Shown here: positions 1 through 7,992 of the stretch, piece by piece
Numbering within the stretch: position 1 is the stretch's first letter
Layout of the letters: each line of letters starts with the position of its first letter
Assembly (NCBI RefSeq): GCF_031180965.1
Contig: NZ_JAPSLH010000004.1
Span: forward strand, 62,001-126,000
Length of the DNA: 64,000 nucleotides
Source: Chelativorans sp.
GTDB taxonomy: Bacteria > Pseudomonadota > Alphaproteobacteria > Rhizobiales > Rhizobiaceae
Direction: 5' to 3'
Translations under genes and position numbers: made by a program
The notes under the pieces: model-generated
Databases searched by the model: none
What the model was told of the DNA's origin: nothing
The model's input: only the letters and a program-made list of their open reading frames with translations

Positions 1-185
1 TGCGAGACATCGACGGCTAGGGGCAGCGCCGCCGAGCCGATCTCCTTCGCCACCCGTTCGGCGCCCTCGCCGTTCAGGTCCGCGATCACGACCTTCGCCC
101 CCTCGTCCGCGAAGCGCCGGGCCATGGCCTCGCCGAAGCCCGACGCGGCACCTGTGATGACTGCTACCTTGTCCTTGAGCCGCAA
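1..185 (-). CDS. Short-chain dehydrogenase/reductase, N-terminal part only
   Basis: This is the first ~61 codons of an NAD(P)-dependent short-chain dehydrogenase; the rest lies beyond the left edge of the window. The translation carries the Rossmann glycine motif TGAASGFG and, after the second strand, an acidic residue (VVIADLN) that usually selects NAD over NADP. The start is taken as a TTG preceded by a GGAGGGCGGAGCA stretch; the only nearby ATG is in another frame. It lies 34 bp downstream of the aldehyde dehydrogenase gene on the same strand, so the two are probably co-transcribed and may carry out consecutive oxidations. The substrate cannot be inferred from this fragment. Confidence 0.8.
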   Translation of the reverse strand, partial: MRLKDKVAVITGAASGFGEAMARRFADEGAKVVIADLNGEGAERVAKEIGSAALPLAVDVS

Positions 186-219
186 TGCTCCGCCCTCCCC
201 TTCTCTCCATGTCCTGACA

Positions 220-1692
220 TCAGCCGTGATTGAACACGATGGTCTTGGTGGCCGACATGTCGAAGAGCGCCTCGAAGCCCTTCTCGCGGCCATGGCCGGA
301 TTTCTTGAAGCCGCCGAAGGGCAGTTCAACGCCGCCGCCCGCGCCATAGGCGTTCACATAGACTTGCCCGGCGCGGACGCGCTTGGCCACCCGATGCTGG
401 CGGGCGCCGTCACGCGTCCAAACGCCGGCCACGAGCCCGTATTCCGTATGGTTGGCAAGGCGCACCGCTTCCGCCTCATCCTCGAAGGGGAACAGCGAGA
501 GCACCGGCCCAAAGACCTCTTCCTGAGCCAGCGCCGAATCCGGATCCACCTCTCCGAAAAGCACGGGCGCGTAGTAGAAGCCGGACTGCGGCGCGCCCGG
601 ATCGATGCGGCCGCGCGACAGGACAGGCAGGCCGGTCTCTTCGGCGGCGCGCACATAGGCTTCGACGCGCTGTTTCTGGGCGAGGGTTATGAGCGGCCCC
701 AGATCGAGATCCGCATCGTGCGGGCCGGCGGTGAGCGCGGCGAACCGCTCGGCAAGCGCGGCGGCAAGCTTTTCGTAGATCGGCTTCTCGATCAGCACGC
801 GGCTGCCGGCCGAGCATGTCTGGCCGCCATTCTGGATGATGGCGTTCACCAGCACCGGCAGGGCGGCGTCGAGGTCAGCATCGGCGAAAACGATCTGCGG
901 AGACTTGCCGCCGAGCTCCATTGTCACGCCGCGATTGTTGATGGCAGCAGCCTGCTGGATGGCGGTCCCGGTCGCGGGCGAGCCGGTGAAGGTGACGTAG
1001 TCGACCATCGGATGCGCCGAAACCGCCGCGCCCGCCGTGCCGCCATAGCCCGTCACCACATTGAACACGCCGGCCGGAATTCCCGCCTCCAGCGCCAGCT
1101 CGGCAATGCGGATCGTGGTGAGCGAGGCATCCTCCGCCGGCTTGACCACCAAGGTATTGCCCATGGCGAGCGCTGCCCCCGCCACGCGGGCGAGGATCTG
1201 CAGGGGATAGTTCCAGGGAATGATCCCGGCGACCACGCCATGCGGCTCGCGCAGGGTGAGCGCGGTGTAGCCTTCCAGAAAGGGAATGGTGTCGCCGTGG
1301 ATCTTGTCCGCCGCGCCGCCATAGAACTCGTAATAACGGAGCGCGGCGGCGACATCGGCCTTGCCCTGGCGGATCGGCTTTCCGGTATCGCGCGATTCGA
1401 GCGCGGCGAGTTCCTCCGCGTTCTTCTCCACCAGCAGGCCGAGCCGCGTCAGGCAGCGGCCACGCTCGAACGCCGGCATGCGGCTCCATGGCCCGTCAAA
1501 GGCGGCGCGCGCCGCACGCATGGCGCGGTCCACATCGGCCGCACCCGATGCGGGAATGGAGGCGAAAACCCGGCCGTCCGACGGGCAGACGACGTCGATC
1601 CTCTCGCCGGACAGCGCGTCCATCGGCCGGCCCTCGATCACCTGCATGAAGGCGCGTCCTTCGGCCACCGTTCTCGATAGGTGAGTGCCCAT
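220..1692 (-). CDS. Aldehyde dehydrogenase family protein
   Basis: NAD(P)-dependent aldehyde dehydrogenase of 490 residues, the normal length for the soluble ALDH superfamily. The IPWN motif is at about residues 158-161, the general-base glutamate sits in MELGGK (Glu259) and the catalytic cysteine in GGQTCSAG (Cys293). An ATG 45 bp further upstream is in frame, but this start is preferred because GGAGCGGAAGT directly precedes it and the longer version has no ribosome site. The subgroup looks close to betaine-aldehyde or other broad-specificity dehydrogenases, but the substrate is not determinable by eye. It is followed by the SDR fragment and is divergent from zwf. Confidence 0.9.
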   Translation of the reverse strand: MGTHLSRTVAEGRAFMQVIEGRPMDALSGERIDVVCPSDGRVFASIPASGAADVDRAMRAARAAFDGPWSRMPAFERGRCLTRLGLLVEKNAEELAALESRDTGKPIRQGKADVAAALRYYEFYGGAADKIHGDTIPFLEGYTALTLREPHGVVAGIIPWNYPLQILARVAGAALAMGNTLVVKPAEDASLTTIRIAELALEAGIPAGVFNVVTGYGGTAGAAVSAHPMVDYVTFTGSPATGTAIQQAAAINNRGVTMELGGKSPQIVFADADLDAALPVLVNAIIQNGGQTCSAGSRVLIEKPIYEKLAAALAERFAALTAGPHDADLDLGPLITLAQKQRVEAYVRAAEETGLPVLSRGRIDPGAPQSGFYYAPVLFGEVDPDSALAQEEVFGPVLSLFPFEDEAEAVRLANHTEYGLVAGVWTRDGARQHRVAKRVRAGQVYVNAYGAGGGVELPFGGFKKSGHGREKGFEALFDMSATKTIVFNHG

Positions 1693-1843
1693 ACTTCCGC
1701 TCCAGTTGCGCGCGAGCCGAGACCAGGAAAAGGTCATCGTGCTTGCATGCTCTCGGCATAAGCCTATCTTGCGCGCCCAGATGCGGAAAGGCCGCTTTTT
1801 TGCTGCGCTGCGGCAAAAAGGCGGCAGGCAGCCTCTGGCGCTG

Positions 1844-1856
1844 CTAAATCGATTAG
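1844..1856. promoter_or_regulatory. AT-rich palindromic element upstream of zwf, possible operator
   Basis: CTAAATCGATTAG lies 25 bp before the zwf start and contains the perfect 8-bp palindrome AATCGATT. A short palindrome with a central CG is typical of LacI-family operators, and it stands out in otherwise GC-rich DNA. It does not match the HexR consensus known for zwf-edd control in gamma-proteobacteria. The regulatory role is inference. Confidence 0.3.
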
Positions 1857-1880
1857 ACTATCTAGCGGCCACGGCGAGGA

Positions 1881-3368
1881 ATGGACGCAAAGCGGATGAC
1901 GAGCCAGACAATACCGGTCGAACCCTTCGATATCGTGGTCTTCGGGGCCACGGGCGACCTGTGCGAACGCAAGCTCTTGCCTGCGCTGTATCAGCGCCAG
2001 CGCGCCGGCCAGTTCAGCGAGCCGACGCGAATCATCGGCTCCTCCCGGTCGGAATTCAGCAACGAGCAGTACCGGGCGCTGGCCAAGGAGGCGATCCAGG
2101 CCCATGTGGCCGAGGCGGAGATCGAGGGCGGCGAGCTCGAGCGCTTCCTTGCCAGGGTTTCTTATGTTTCGGCGGACGGCACGACTGGCCGAGGTTTCGA
2201 GGAGCTCAAGGCCGCCATCGGCGAGAGCCCGCATGTGCAAGCCTTCTATCTCGCGGTGGCGCCCACGCTTTTCGGCGATATCGTCGACAAGATCGACAAG
2301 TTCGGCTTGGCCAGCCCATCCTCCCGCGTGATCGTGGAAAAGCCGATCGGGCGCAGCCTTGAGACTGCGCGCGAGGTGAACAACGCGATCGGCCGCGTGT
2401 TCGACGAAACGCGCATCTTCCGCATCGACCACTACCTCGGCAAGGAGACGGTGCAGAACCTGATGGCGCTGCGCTTCGCCAACGCGCTCTATGAGCCGCT
2501 GTGGAACTCGGCCCATGTGGACCATGTGCAGATCACGGTGGCCGAGTCGGTCGGGCTCGAAGGCCGCGCCGACTATTACGACAAGGCCGGCGCGCTGCGC
2601 GACATGGTGCAGAACCATATCATGCAGCTCCTCTGCCTCGTGGCCATGGAGGTGCCCTCCTCGCTCGATGCCGACGCCGTGCGCGACGAGAAGCTGAAAG
2701 TGCTGCGGGCGCTGAAGCCCATCAACGCACTCAACGCGGAGCGGGTCACTGTGCGCGGGCAGTATCGCGCCGGCGCCTCCAATGGCGGCGCGGTGAAGGG
2801 CTATCTCGAGGAGCTTTCGGGCGGCGTCAGCGATACGGAAACCTTCGTCGCCCTAAAGGCGGAGATCGGCAACTGGCGCTGGTCGGGCGTTCCCTTCTAC
2901 CTGCGCACCGGAAAGCGCATGGCGACGCGCGTCTCGGAGATCGTCATCGAGTTCAAGCCGATCCCGCATTCCATCTTCGGCGAGGCGGCAGGACGCATCT
3001 TCGCCAACCAGCTGGTCATCCGCCTGCAGCCGAACGAGGGCGTGAAGCAGTGGATCATGATCAAGGATCCTGGACCGGGCGGGATGCGGCTGCGCCAGAT
3101 CCCGCTCGACATGAGCTTTGCCGAATCCTTCCACGAGCGGAATCCGGATGCCTATGAAAGGCTGATCATGGATGTGATCCGGGGCAACCAGACGCTGTTC
3201 ATGCGCCGCGACGAGGTGGAAGCAGCCTGGCAATGGATCGACCCGATCGTGGCCGCCTGGGAGGAACGCGGCCAGACCGTCCAGTCCTACACGGCCGGCA
3301 CATGGGGACCTTCGGCTTCCATCGCCCTTATCGAGCGTGACGGCCGGACCTGGCACGAGAGCTTTTGA
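1881..3368 (+). CDS. zwf: Glucose-6-phosphate 1-dehydrogenase
   Basis: Oxidises glucose 6-phosphate to 6-phosphogluconolactone in the cytosol, the entry step of the Entner-Doudoroff and oxidative pentose phosphate routes. The 495-residue protein has the dinucleotide-binding FGATGDL at residues 21-27 and the substrate and active-site motif RIDHYLGKE at 181-189. A second ATG 15 bp downstream is an equally possible start, since GAGGA abuts the first ATG with no spacer. First gene of a tight zwf-pgl-edd operon; its TGA shares one base with the ATG of pgl. Confidence 0.97.
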   Translation: MDAKRMTSQTIPVEPFDIVVFGATGDLCERKLLPALYQRQRAGQFSEPTRIIGSSRSEFSNEQYRALAKEAIQAHVAEAEIEGGELERFLARVSYVSADGTTGRGFEELKAAIGESPHVQAFYLAVAPTLFGDIVDKIDKFGLASPSSRVIVEKPIGRSLETAREVNNAIGRVFDETRIFRIDHYLGKETVQNLMALRFANALYEPLWNSAHVDHVQITVAESVGLEGRADYYDKAGALRDMVQNHIMQLLCLVAMEVPSSLDADAVRDEKLKVLRALKPINALNAERVTVRGQYRAGASNGGAVKGYLEELSGGVSDTETFVALKAEIGNWRWSGVPFYLRTGKRMATRVSEIVIEFKPIPHSIFGEAAGRIFANQLVIRLQPNEGVKQWIMIKDPGPGGMRLRQIPLDMSFAESFHERNPDAYERLIMDVIRGNQTLFMRRDEVEAAWQWIDPIVAAWEERGQTVQSYTAGTWGPSASIALIERDGRTWHESF

Positions 3369-4111
3369 TGGCGAATGTAATCTGGCACGAATTCCCGGCG
3401 AGCGAGGCCCTCGCCGAGGCGCTGGCGGACGCGGTGGCGCGCAGCCTCGCCGAGGCATTGGAGACGCGTGGGCAGGCAGGCCTCGCCGTTTCCGGCGGCA
3501 ACACGCCGGTCGCCTTCTTCCAGGCGCTTTCCCGCAAGGATCTGGACTGGCCGCGGGTGACCGTGACGCTCGTAGACGAGCGCTTCGTGCCGCCGTCCTC
3601 GGAGCGCTCCAATGCCGCGCTCGCCGCACAGCACCTTCTGCAAAACGAGGCGGCGCAGGCCAGGTTCGTTGGCCTCCATCACGACCTACAGACAGTGGAG
3701 GAAGCGGCCGACAGGGCGGATGAGGATATCGGCAGGATCCCCCTGCCCCTCGATGCGGCGGTGCTCGGTATGGGGCTCGACGGCCACACCGCATCCTTCT
3801 TCCCGGACGCGGAAGACATCGCGCTGAAGCTCGGGGTCGATGATCGACGCGTGTTGCCGATCCATGCCAGGAGCGCGGGCGAGCCGCGGCTCACGCTTTC
3901 CGTGCCCCTCATCTGCAAGGCCCGCCTCCTCACCCTCCATATTGAGGGCGAAGAGAAGCGCAGGGTGATCGAGGCGGCACTCGCCGAAGAGGCGGGCGCA
4001 AAGCTGCCCGTCCGCGTCGTCGTGGAACAGGCGGGCGAGCCTGTCCATATCTACTGGGCGCCGAACGCGGCAAGCACTCCGTCCGGCGCACCGACAGCAC
4101 CGACATCTTGA
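3368..4111 (+). CDS. pgl: 6-phosphogluconolactonase
   Basis: Hydrolyses 6-phosphogluconolactone to 6-phosphogluconate, the second step of the operon's pathway. The 247-residue protein has the family motifs SGGNTP near residue 43, VDERFVP near 69 and [13 protein letters not shown] near 136. The ATG overlaps the zwf stop as TGATG, which indicates translational coupling. The glucosamine-6-phosphate isomerase-like fold means some nagB-type proteins look similar, but the gene order makes the lactonase assignment firm. Confidence 0.95.
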   Translation: MANVIWHEFPASEALAEALADAVARSLAEALETRGQAGLAVSGGNTPVAFFQALSRKDLDWPRVTVTLVDERFVPPSSERSNAALAAQHLLQNEAAQARFVGLHHDLQTVEEAADRADEDIGRIPLPLDAAVLGMGLDGHTASFFPDAEDIALKLGVDDRRVLPIHARSAGEPRLTLSVPLICKARLLTLHIEGEEKRRVIEAALAEEAGAKLPVRVVVEQAGEPVHIYWAPNAASTPSGAPTAPTS

Positions 4112-4161
4112 GCATAACGGCCGGAGCCCGATCGGGCACCTGCCGCGACAGGACGAAAGCC

Positions 4162-5976
4162 ATGACCGCAAGGCGAGAGATCGAAGCCGTCACCGCCCGC
4201 ATTCGCGAGCGCTCGCGCGCAAGCCGGGAGGTCTATCTGGCCCGCCTGAACGAAGCCGCGGCAAAGGGCGTCCACCGCGCCACGCTTTCCTGCGGCAACC
4301 TCGCACATGGTTTTGCCGCCTGCGCGCCGCACGACAAGCAGGCGCTGGCCGGGGATACGGTACCAAATCTCGGCATCATCACATCCTACAACGACATGCT
4401 CTCGGCACATCAGCCCTACGAGGACTATCCGCGGATCATCAAGGAGGCAGTGCGCGAGGTGGGCGCGGTGGCGCAGGTGGCGGGCGGCGTGCCCGCCATG
4501 TGCGACGGCGTCACCCAGGGCCAGCCGGGCATGCAGCTCTCGCTGTTCTCGCGCGACGTGATCGCGCTCGCCACCGCGGTCGGCCTTTCGCACAACATGT
4601 TCGATGCCGCCGTCTATCTTGGCATCTGCGACAAGATCGTGCCGGGGCTCACCATCGCCGCCCTCACCTTCGGCCACCTGCCTGCCGTCTTCGTCCCGGC
4701 CGGGCCGATGACGAGCGGGCTGCCGAACGACGAGAAGTCGCGCATCCGCCAGCTCTATGCGGAAGGAAAGGTCGGCCGCGAAGCCCTGCTCGATGCGGAA
4801 GCGAAATCCTATCACGGGCCGGGCACCTGCACCTTCTACGGTACGGCGAATTCCAACCAGATGCTGATGGAGATCATGGGCCTGCACACGCCCGGCTCCT
4901 CCTTCGTCAACCCGAATACGCCGCTGCGCGAGGCGCTGACGAAGGAGGCGGCCAAGCGGGCGCTGGCGATCACCGCACTCGGCAACGAGTTCACGCCCGT
5001 GGGGCGCATGATCGATGAGCGTTCGGTCGTGAACGGTGTGATCGGGCTCAACGCCACCGGCGGCTCGACCAACCACACGATGCATCTGGTCGCCATGGCC
5101 GCCGCAGCCGGGATAAAGCTCACCTGGGCGGATATCGCCGAGATTTCCGAGCATGTGCCGCTGCTCGCGCGCATCTACCCGAACGGACTTGCGGACGTGA
5201 ACCATTTCCATGCCGCGGGTGGGCTCGGCTTCCTCATTCGCGAGTTGCTCGATGCCGGCTTGCTGCATGAGGATGTCCAGACGGTCTGGGGCCCGGGGTT
5301 GCGACCCTATGCCGTCGAGGCGAGGCTTGGGGCCGACGGCACCGTTGTGCGGGAGCCCGCGCCGGAAAGGAGCGGCGACGAAAAAGTGCTGGTGCCGGTT
5401 GCGAAGGCATTCCAGCCCACCGGGGGCCTGCGCGTGCTCCAGGGCAATCTCGGCCAGGCGATCATAAAGACCTCAGCCGTGAAGCCGCAGCATCGCGTCG
5501 TCGAGGCGCCGGCGATCGTCTTCGACGCCCAGGAAGAGCTCCAGGCTGCCTTCAAGGCGGGCGAGCTTGACCGCGACTTCATTGCCGTCATCCGCTTCCA
5601 GGGCCCGAAGGCCAATGGAATGCCGGAGCTGCACAAGCTCACCCCCGTGCTCGGCGTGCTGCAGGACCGAGGGTACAAGGTGGCCCTGGTGACCGATGGG
5701 CGCATGTCCGGCGCGTCGGGCAAGGTGCCGGCGGCGATCCATGTCACGCCCGAGGCCGCGGACGGCGGCGCGCTCGCCAAGGTGAGGGACGGCGACTTTC
5801 TGCGGCTAGACGCCGAGAAGGGGACGCTGGAAGTGCTCATCGGAGCGGAGGAGCTTTCAGGCCGCGAACCGGCTTCCGCCGACCTTTCGCGCGAGCATTT
5901 CGGCATGGGACGCGAGCTTTTCGCCGGCTTTCGACAGCTTGTCTCGCGTGCAGATCAGGGCGCGTCGGTGTTTTGA
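4162..5976 (+). CDS. edd: Phosphogluconate dehydratase
   Basis: Dehydrates 6-phosphogluconate to 2-keto-3-deoxy-6-phosphogluconate, the defining Entner-Doudoroff step. It belongs to the iron-sulfur IlvD/Edd family. At 604 residues it matches the usual length, with CGNLAHG near residue 37, [11 protein letters not shown] near 115, GICDK near 155 and the C-terminal [10 protein letters not shown]. The ATG at 4162 has AGGACGAAAGCC before it and gives the standard N-terminus; a TTG at 4108 overlapping the pgl stop would add 18 atypical residues. The partner aldolase (eda) is not in the window. Confidence 0.96.
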   Translation: MTARREIEAVTARIRERSRASREVYLARLNEAAAKGVHRATLSCGNLAHGFAACAPHDKQALAGDTVPNLGIITSYNDMLSAHQPYEDYPRIIKEAVREVGAVAQVAGGVPAMCDGVTQGQPGMQLSLFSRDVIALATAVGLSHNMFDAAVYLGICDKIVPGLTIAALTFGHLPAVFVPAGPMTSGLPNDEKSRIRQLYAEGKVGREALLDAEAKSYHGPGTCTFYGTANSNQMLMEIMGLHTPGSSFVNPNTPLREALTKEAAKRALAITALGNEFTPVGRMIDERSVVNGVIGLNATGGSTNHTMHLVAMAAAAGIKLTWADIAEISEHVPLLARIYPNGLADVNHFHAAGGLGFLIRELLDAGLLHEDVQTVWGPGLRPYAVEARLGADGTVVREPAPERSGDEKVLVPVAKAFQPTGGLRVLQGNLGQAIIKTSAVKPQHRVVEAPAIVFDAQEELQAAFKAGELDRDFIAVIRFQGPKANGMPELHKLTPVLGVLQDRGYKVALVTDGRMSGASGKVPAAIHVTPEAADGGALAKVRDGDFLRLDAEKGTLEVLIGAEELSGREPASADLSREHFGMGRELFAGFRQLVSRADQGASVF

Positions 5977-5994
5977 ATCCGACTGGCGGAGAGG

Positions 5995-6064
5995 GGTAGC
6001 GGCCCTTCGTACCTCCTCTGGCAGGCCAGAGGGGATGGTGTCGCACCATCTCTCCGGCCGTTAC
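5995..6064. terminator. Hairpin cluster between convergent genes
   Basis: Two perfect hairpins follow edd: CCTCTGGC/GCCAGAGG (6015-6032, 2-nt loop) and GATGGTG/CACCATC (6034-6050, 3-nt loop). They are bracketed by the near-complementary arms GTAGCGGCC and GGCCGTTAC. No T-tract is present, so this is a structured intergenic spacer that may stop both convergent transcripts rather than a classical intrinsic terminator. Confidence 0.4.
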
Positions 6065-7536
6065 GCTTGGCCGCGCGCCGTCGCGAAATAGATGTGCCGC
6101 TTGCCGCCCTTGAGCGGCTGATCTGCCTTGATGTCGAAATGAGCCGACAGAAGCTCGCGGAAGACCTCCGGATGGTAGTCGTCATACTGGTCTTCGCGGT
6201 TGGCGAGCAGCGTCTCGACCATCTCGTCGTCGCGGCCGACGAACTCGATCACCAGGGAGGTTCCGAGCCCGGCCAGCCAGGCGATGAAATCGGCGAGCGG
6301 GATGTTGGCCGAAATAACGATATGGTGGATGAGCGCCAGGCACAGAGTAAGTTCGGGCTTTCCGCGCTCGGTGATCGCCTTCCGCTCCTGTCCGCGCCAG
6401 CCCTGGCTCGGCGAGGCGTCGGCGAGGTTTACCACCAGCGGCAGGATGTTCTTCGTGCCGTCCCGGGCCTTCTCGCGGCGATAGAGGTGCTCGATGGCCA
6501 TCCAGTCGCCGTCCATCGCGACGACATAGTCGGAGTGGTCGGCGACAACGCGTGAGAAGGTGCCCGTGTTGCAGCCGAGATCCCAGGCCAGCCGCCAGCG
6601 CCGCGTGGAAGCGGCCTGCCGCACGAAGCCGATCTTCTTGTTCAGCTCCGCATCGTCATAGGAATGCGTGCGGTCGTAGTCGGCCCAGGTGGTCTCGGTG
6701 TTGGCCGGCTCCAGCCTGGAGACGAGCCGCGTGAGCTTCTCCACATTGCGCTCTATCAACGCCTTGCCGAATCCGGCCTCCGCCAGCGCGCCGCGCATAT
6801 TCTGCTTGCCGCCGGAATAACGCTTCTGCAGCGCGCTCTGCGCCGCCACATGCAGGAGGACGCCGGGCCGCAACAGGTCTCGCGAGGACATCAGCGCCCG
6901 CATCTCGTCGGCCGGTATGCCGTCGATGCGGCCGCGCAGCCATGGCCGGTAATCCACGCCCTTATAGGCCTGCAGCATCAGCGGATAGAGGAAGAGCTCA
7001 CAGAATTGGCGGTAGCCCACCCACGGCTCGCCCGGAGCGAGCGTCTCGAAGGAGGGAATGTCGATGAAGACGGGTTGCGCGCCCTGCCATTGCATATTGT
7101 AGGCGGACGAGTCCTTCAGGATCATGTCGGCAGACAGCGCGCTCTTCATCAGCTCCAGATGAAGCAGCGCCGCATCCTTCAGCATGCCGAAGGACCACTC
7201 GTAGGGGTAGGAAATGAACGGAATGCGCGCATGCTCCAGCATGCCCGCCCAGTGTCCCAACTCCAGCCCCTCGGCCAGCGGATCGACGCTCCTCGTCTCC
7301 ACCACATGGCGCTGGTTGCGCAGTGCCTGAAAGAAGGGCGCCTGTTCGAGCGCGCGCCAGTTGCCGAGCGCTGTCGGGCTCAAATAACGGAAGACACGGC
7401 CGTCGCGGTAGAAAACCGCGCCGTCGCGGTCGCGGTAGGAGCCGGGCTCGCGCTCGATCTGCAGCGACTGTTCGATGCGGGCCGAACTGTCGGCAACGCT
7501 CGTCGGCTCCGCTCTGAGCGGACGAGCCTCGTTCAC
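6061..7536 (-). CDS. NoeA-like class I SAM-dependent methyltransferase with extra N-terminal domain
   Basis: 491 residues. The C-terminal half is a class I SAM methyltransferase with motif I AWDLGCNTGTF at about 317-327 and an acidic residue ending the next strand (VVAMDGD). The N-terminal ~300 residues contain LKDSSAYN (Asp142, Asn147) followed by FID (Asp159), a spacing that resembles kinase-fold active sites. Proteins of this architecture have been annotated as nodulation protein NoeA-like in rhizobia; the substrate is unknown to me. The start is a GTG overlapping the upstream stop as GTGA, so translation is coupled to the small YLDAGTGS protein. No nod genes are present nearby, so a nodulation role should not be assumed. 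Confidence 0.75.
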   Translation of the reverse strand: MNEARPLRAEPTSVADSSARIEQSLQIEREPGSYRDRDGAVFYRDGRVFRYLSPTALGNWRALEQAPFFQALRNQRHVVETRSVDPLAEGLELGHWAGMLEHARIPFISYPYEWSFGMLKDAALLHLELMKSALSADMILKDSSAYNMQWQGAQPVFIDIPSFETLAPGEPWVGYRQFCELFLYPLMLQAYKGVDYRPWLRGRIDGIPADEMRALMSSRDLLRPGVLLHVAAQSALQKRYSGGKQNMRGALAEAGFGKALIERNVEKLTRLVSRLEPANTETTWADYDRTHSYDDAELNKKIGFVRQAASTRRWRLAWDLGCNTGTFSRVVADHSDYVVAMDGDWMAIEHLYRREKARDGTKNILPLVVNLADASPSQGWRGQERKAITERGKPELTLCLALIHHIVISANIPLADFIAWLAGLGTSLVIEFVGRDDEMVETLLANREDQYDDYHPEVFRELLSAHFDIKADQPLKGGKRHIYFATARGQA

Positions 7537-7796
7537 CTATCGGCCTGCAATCCGCCGGAGGACTTCTTGACTTCCACCGGCTGGGGCGCTTCGCGCCGCA
7601 CGCCGATCGCGGTCAGGAACTTGTGCCAGTAAAGCTTGCCGGCAATCGCAAGGCCGGCGATGCCGCCAAGGAGGACCTGAAGGATCATGCTGCCGGTGCC
7701 AGCGTCGAGATAGGCATGCGCGCCGGACGTGGAAATGCCGACGAACAGCAGGGAAAGCGTAAGCGGAAAAAGACCGGCTGCGAAATTCAGTCGCAT
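7533..7796 (-). CDS. Small membrane or secreted protein with YLDAGTGS motif
   Basis: 87 residues: a hydrophobic N-terminal segment that looks like a signal peptide ending near AHA (about residue 27), then YLDAGTGSMILQ, then a second hydrophobic stretch (about 38-52) and a short basic tail. Small proteins with a YLDPGTGS-type motif recur in bacterial genomes beside alkaline-phosphatase-fold proteins and methyltransferases; no biochemical function is known to me. The start chosen has AAGGAAAGG upstream; a longer in-frame version exists but has no ribosome site. It is first of two coupled genes and divergent from the sulfatase-like gene. Confidence 0.7.
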   Translation of the reverse strand: MRLNFAAGLFPLTLSLLFVGISTSGAHAYLDAGTGSMILQVLLGGIAGLAIAGKLYWHKFLTAIGVRREAPQPVEVKKSSGGLQADR

Positions 7797-7992
7797 CAGA
7801 ATTGCCTTTCCTTCGTATTGGACCTGTCCCAACGGAGGCCGGAACGTCGTCAATCGTCAGACGTTCCTTTCTCTTTTAAAAAAATGTCGTAAATCTGTCA
7901 TATATGAAACGGGTGGGCCAGGTCCATCCGGAACTTCGAAGGTTTTTCAGTGGCATGGCTGGTCGCGCGCGGCCGAAAGGGAGGTGATGTTC

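Noticed and set aside
124-1680. Long plus-strand open frame of 518 codons opposite the aldehyde dehydrogenase
   Set aside because: It is the antisense shadow of a well-supported gene; its translation is arginine- and glycine-rich with no recognisable motif, typical of GC-rich DNA read backwards.
6061-7536. Calling the methyltransferase a nodulation gene
   Set aside because: The resemblance is to the NoeA-type family only; no nod box or nod genes occur in the window and the family is also found outside symbionts.
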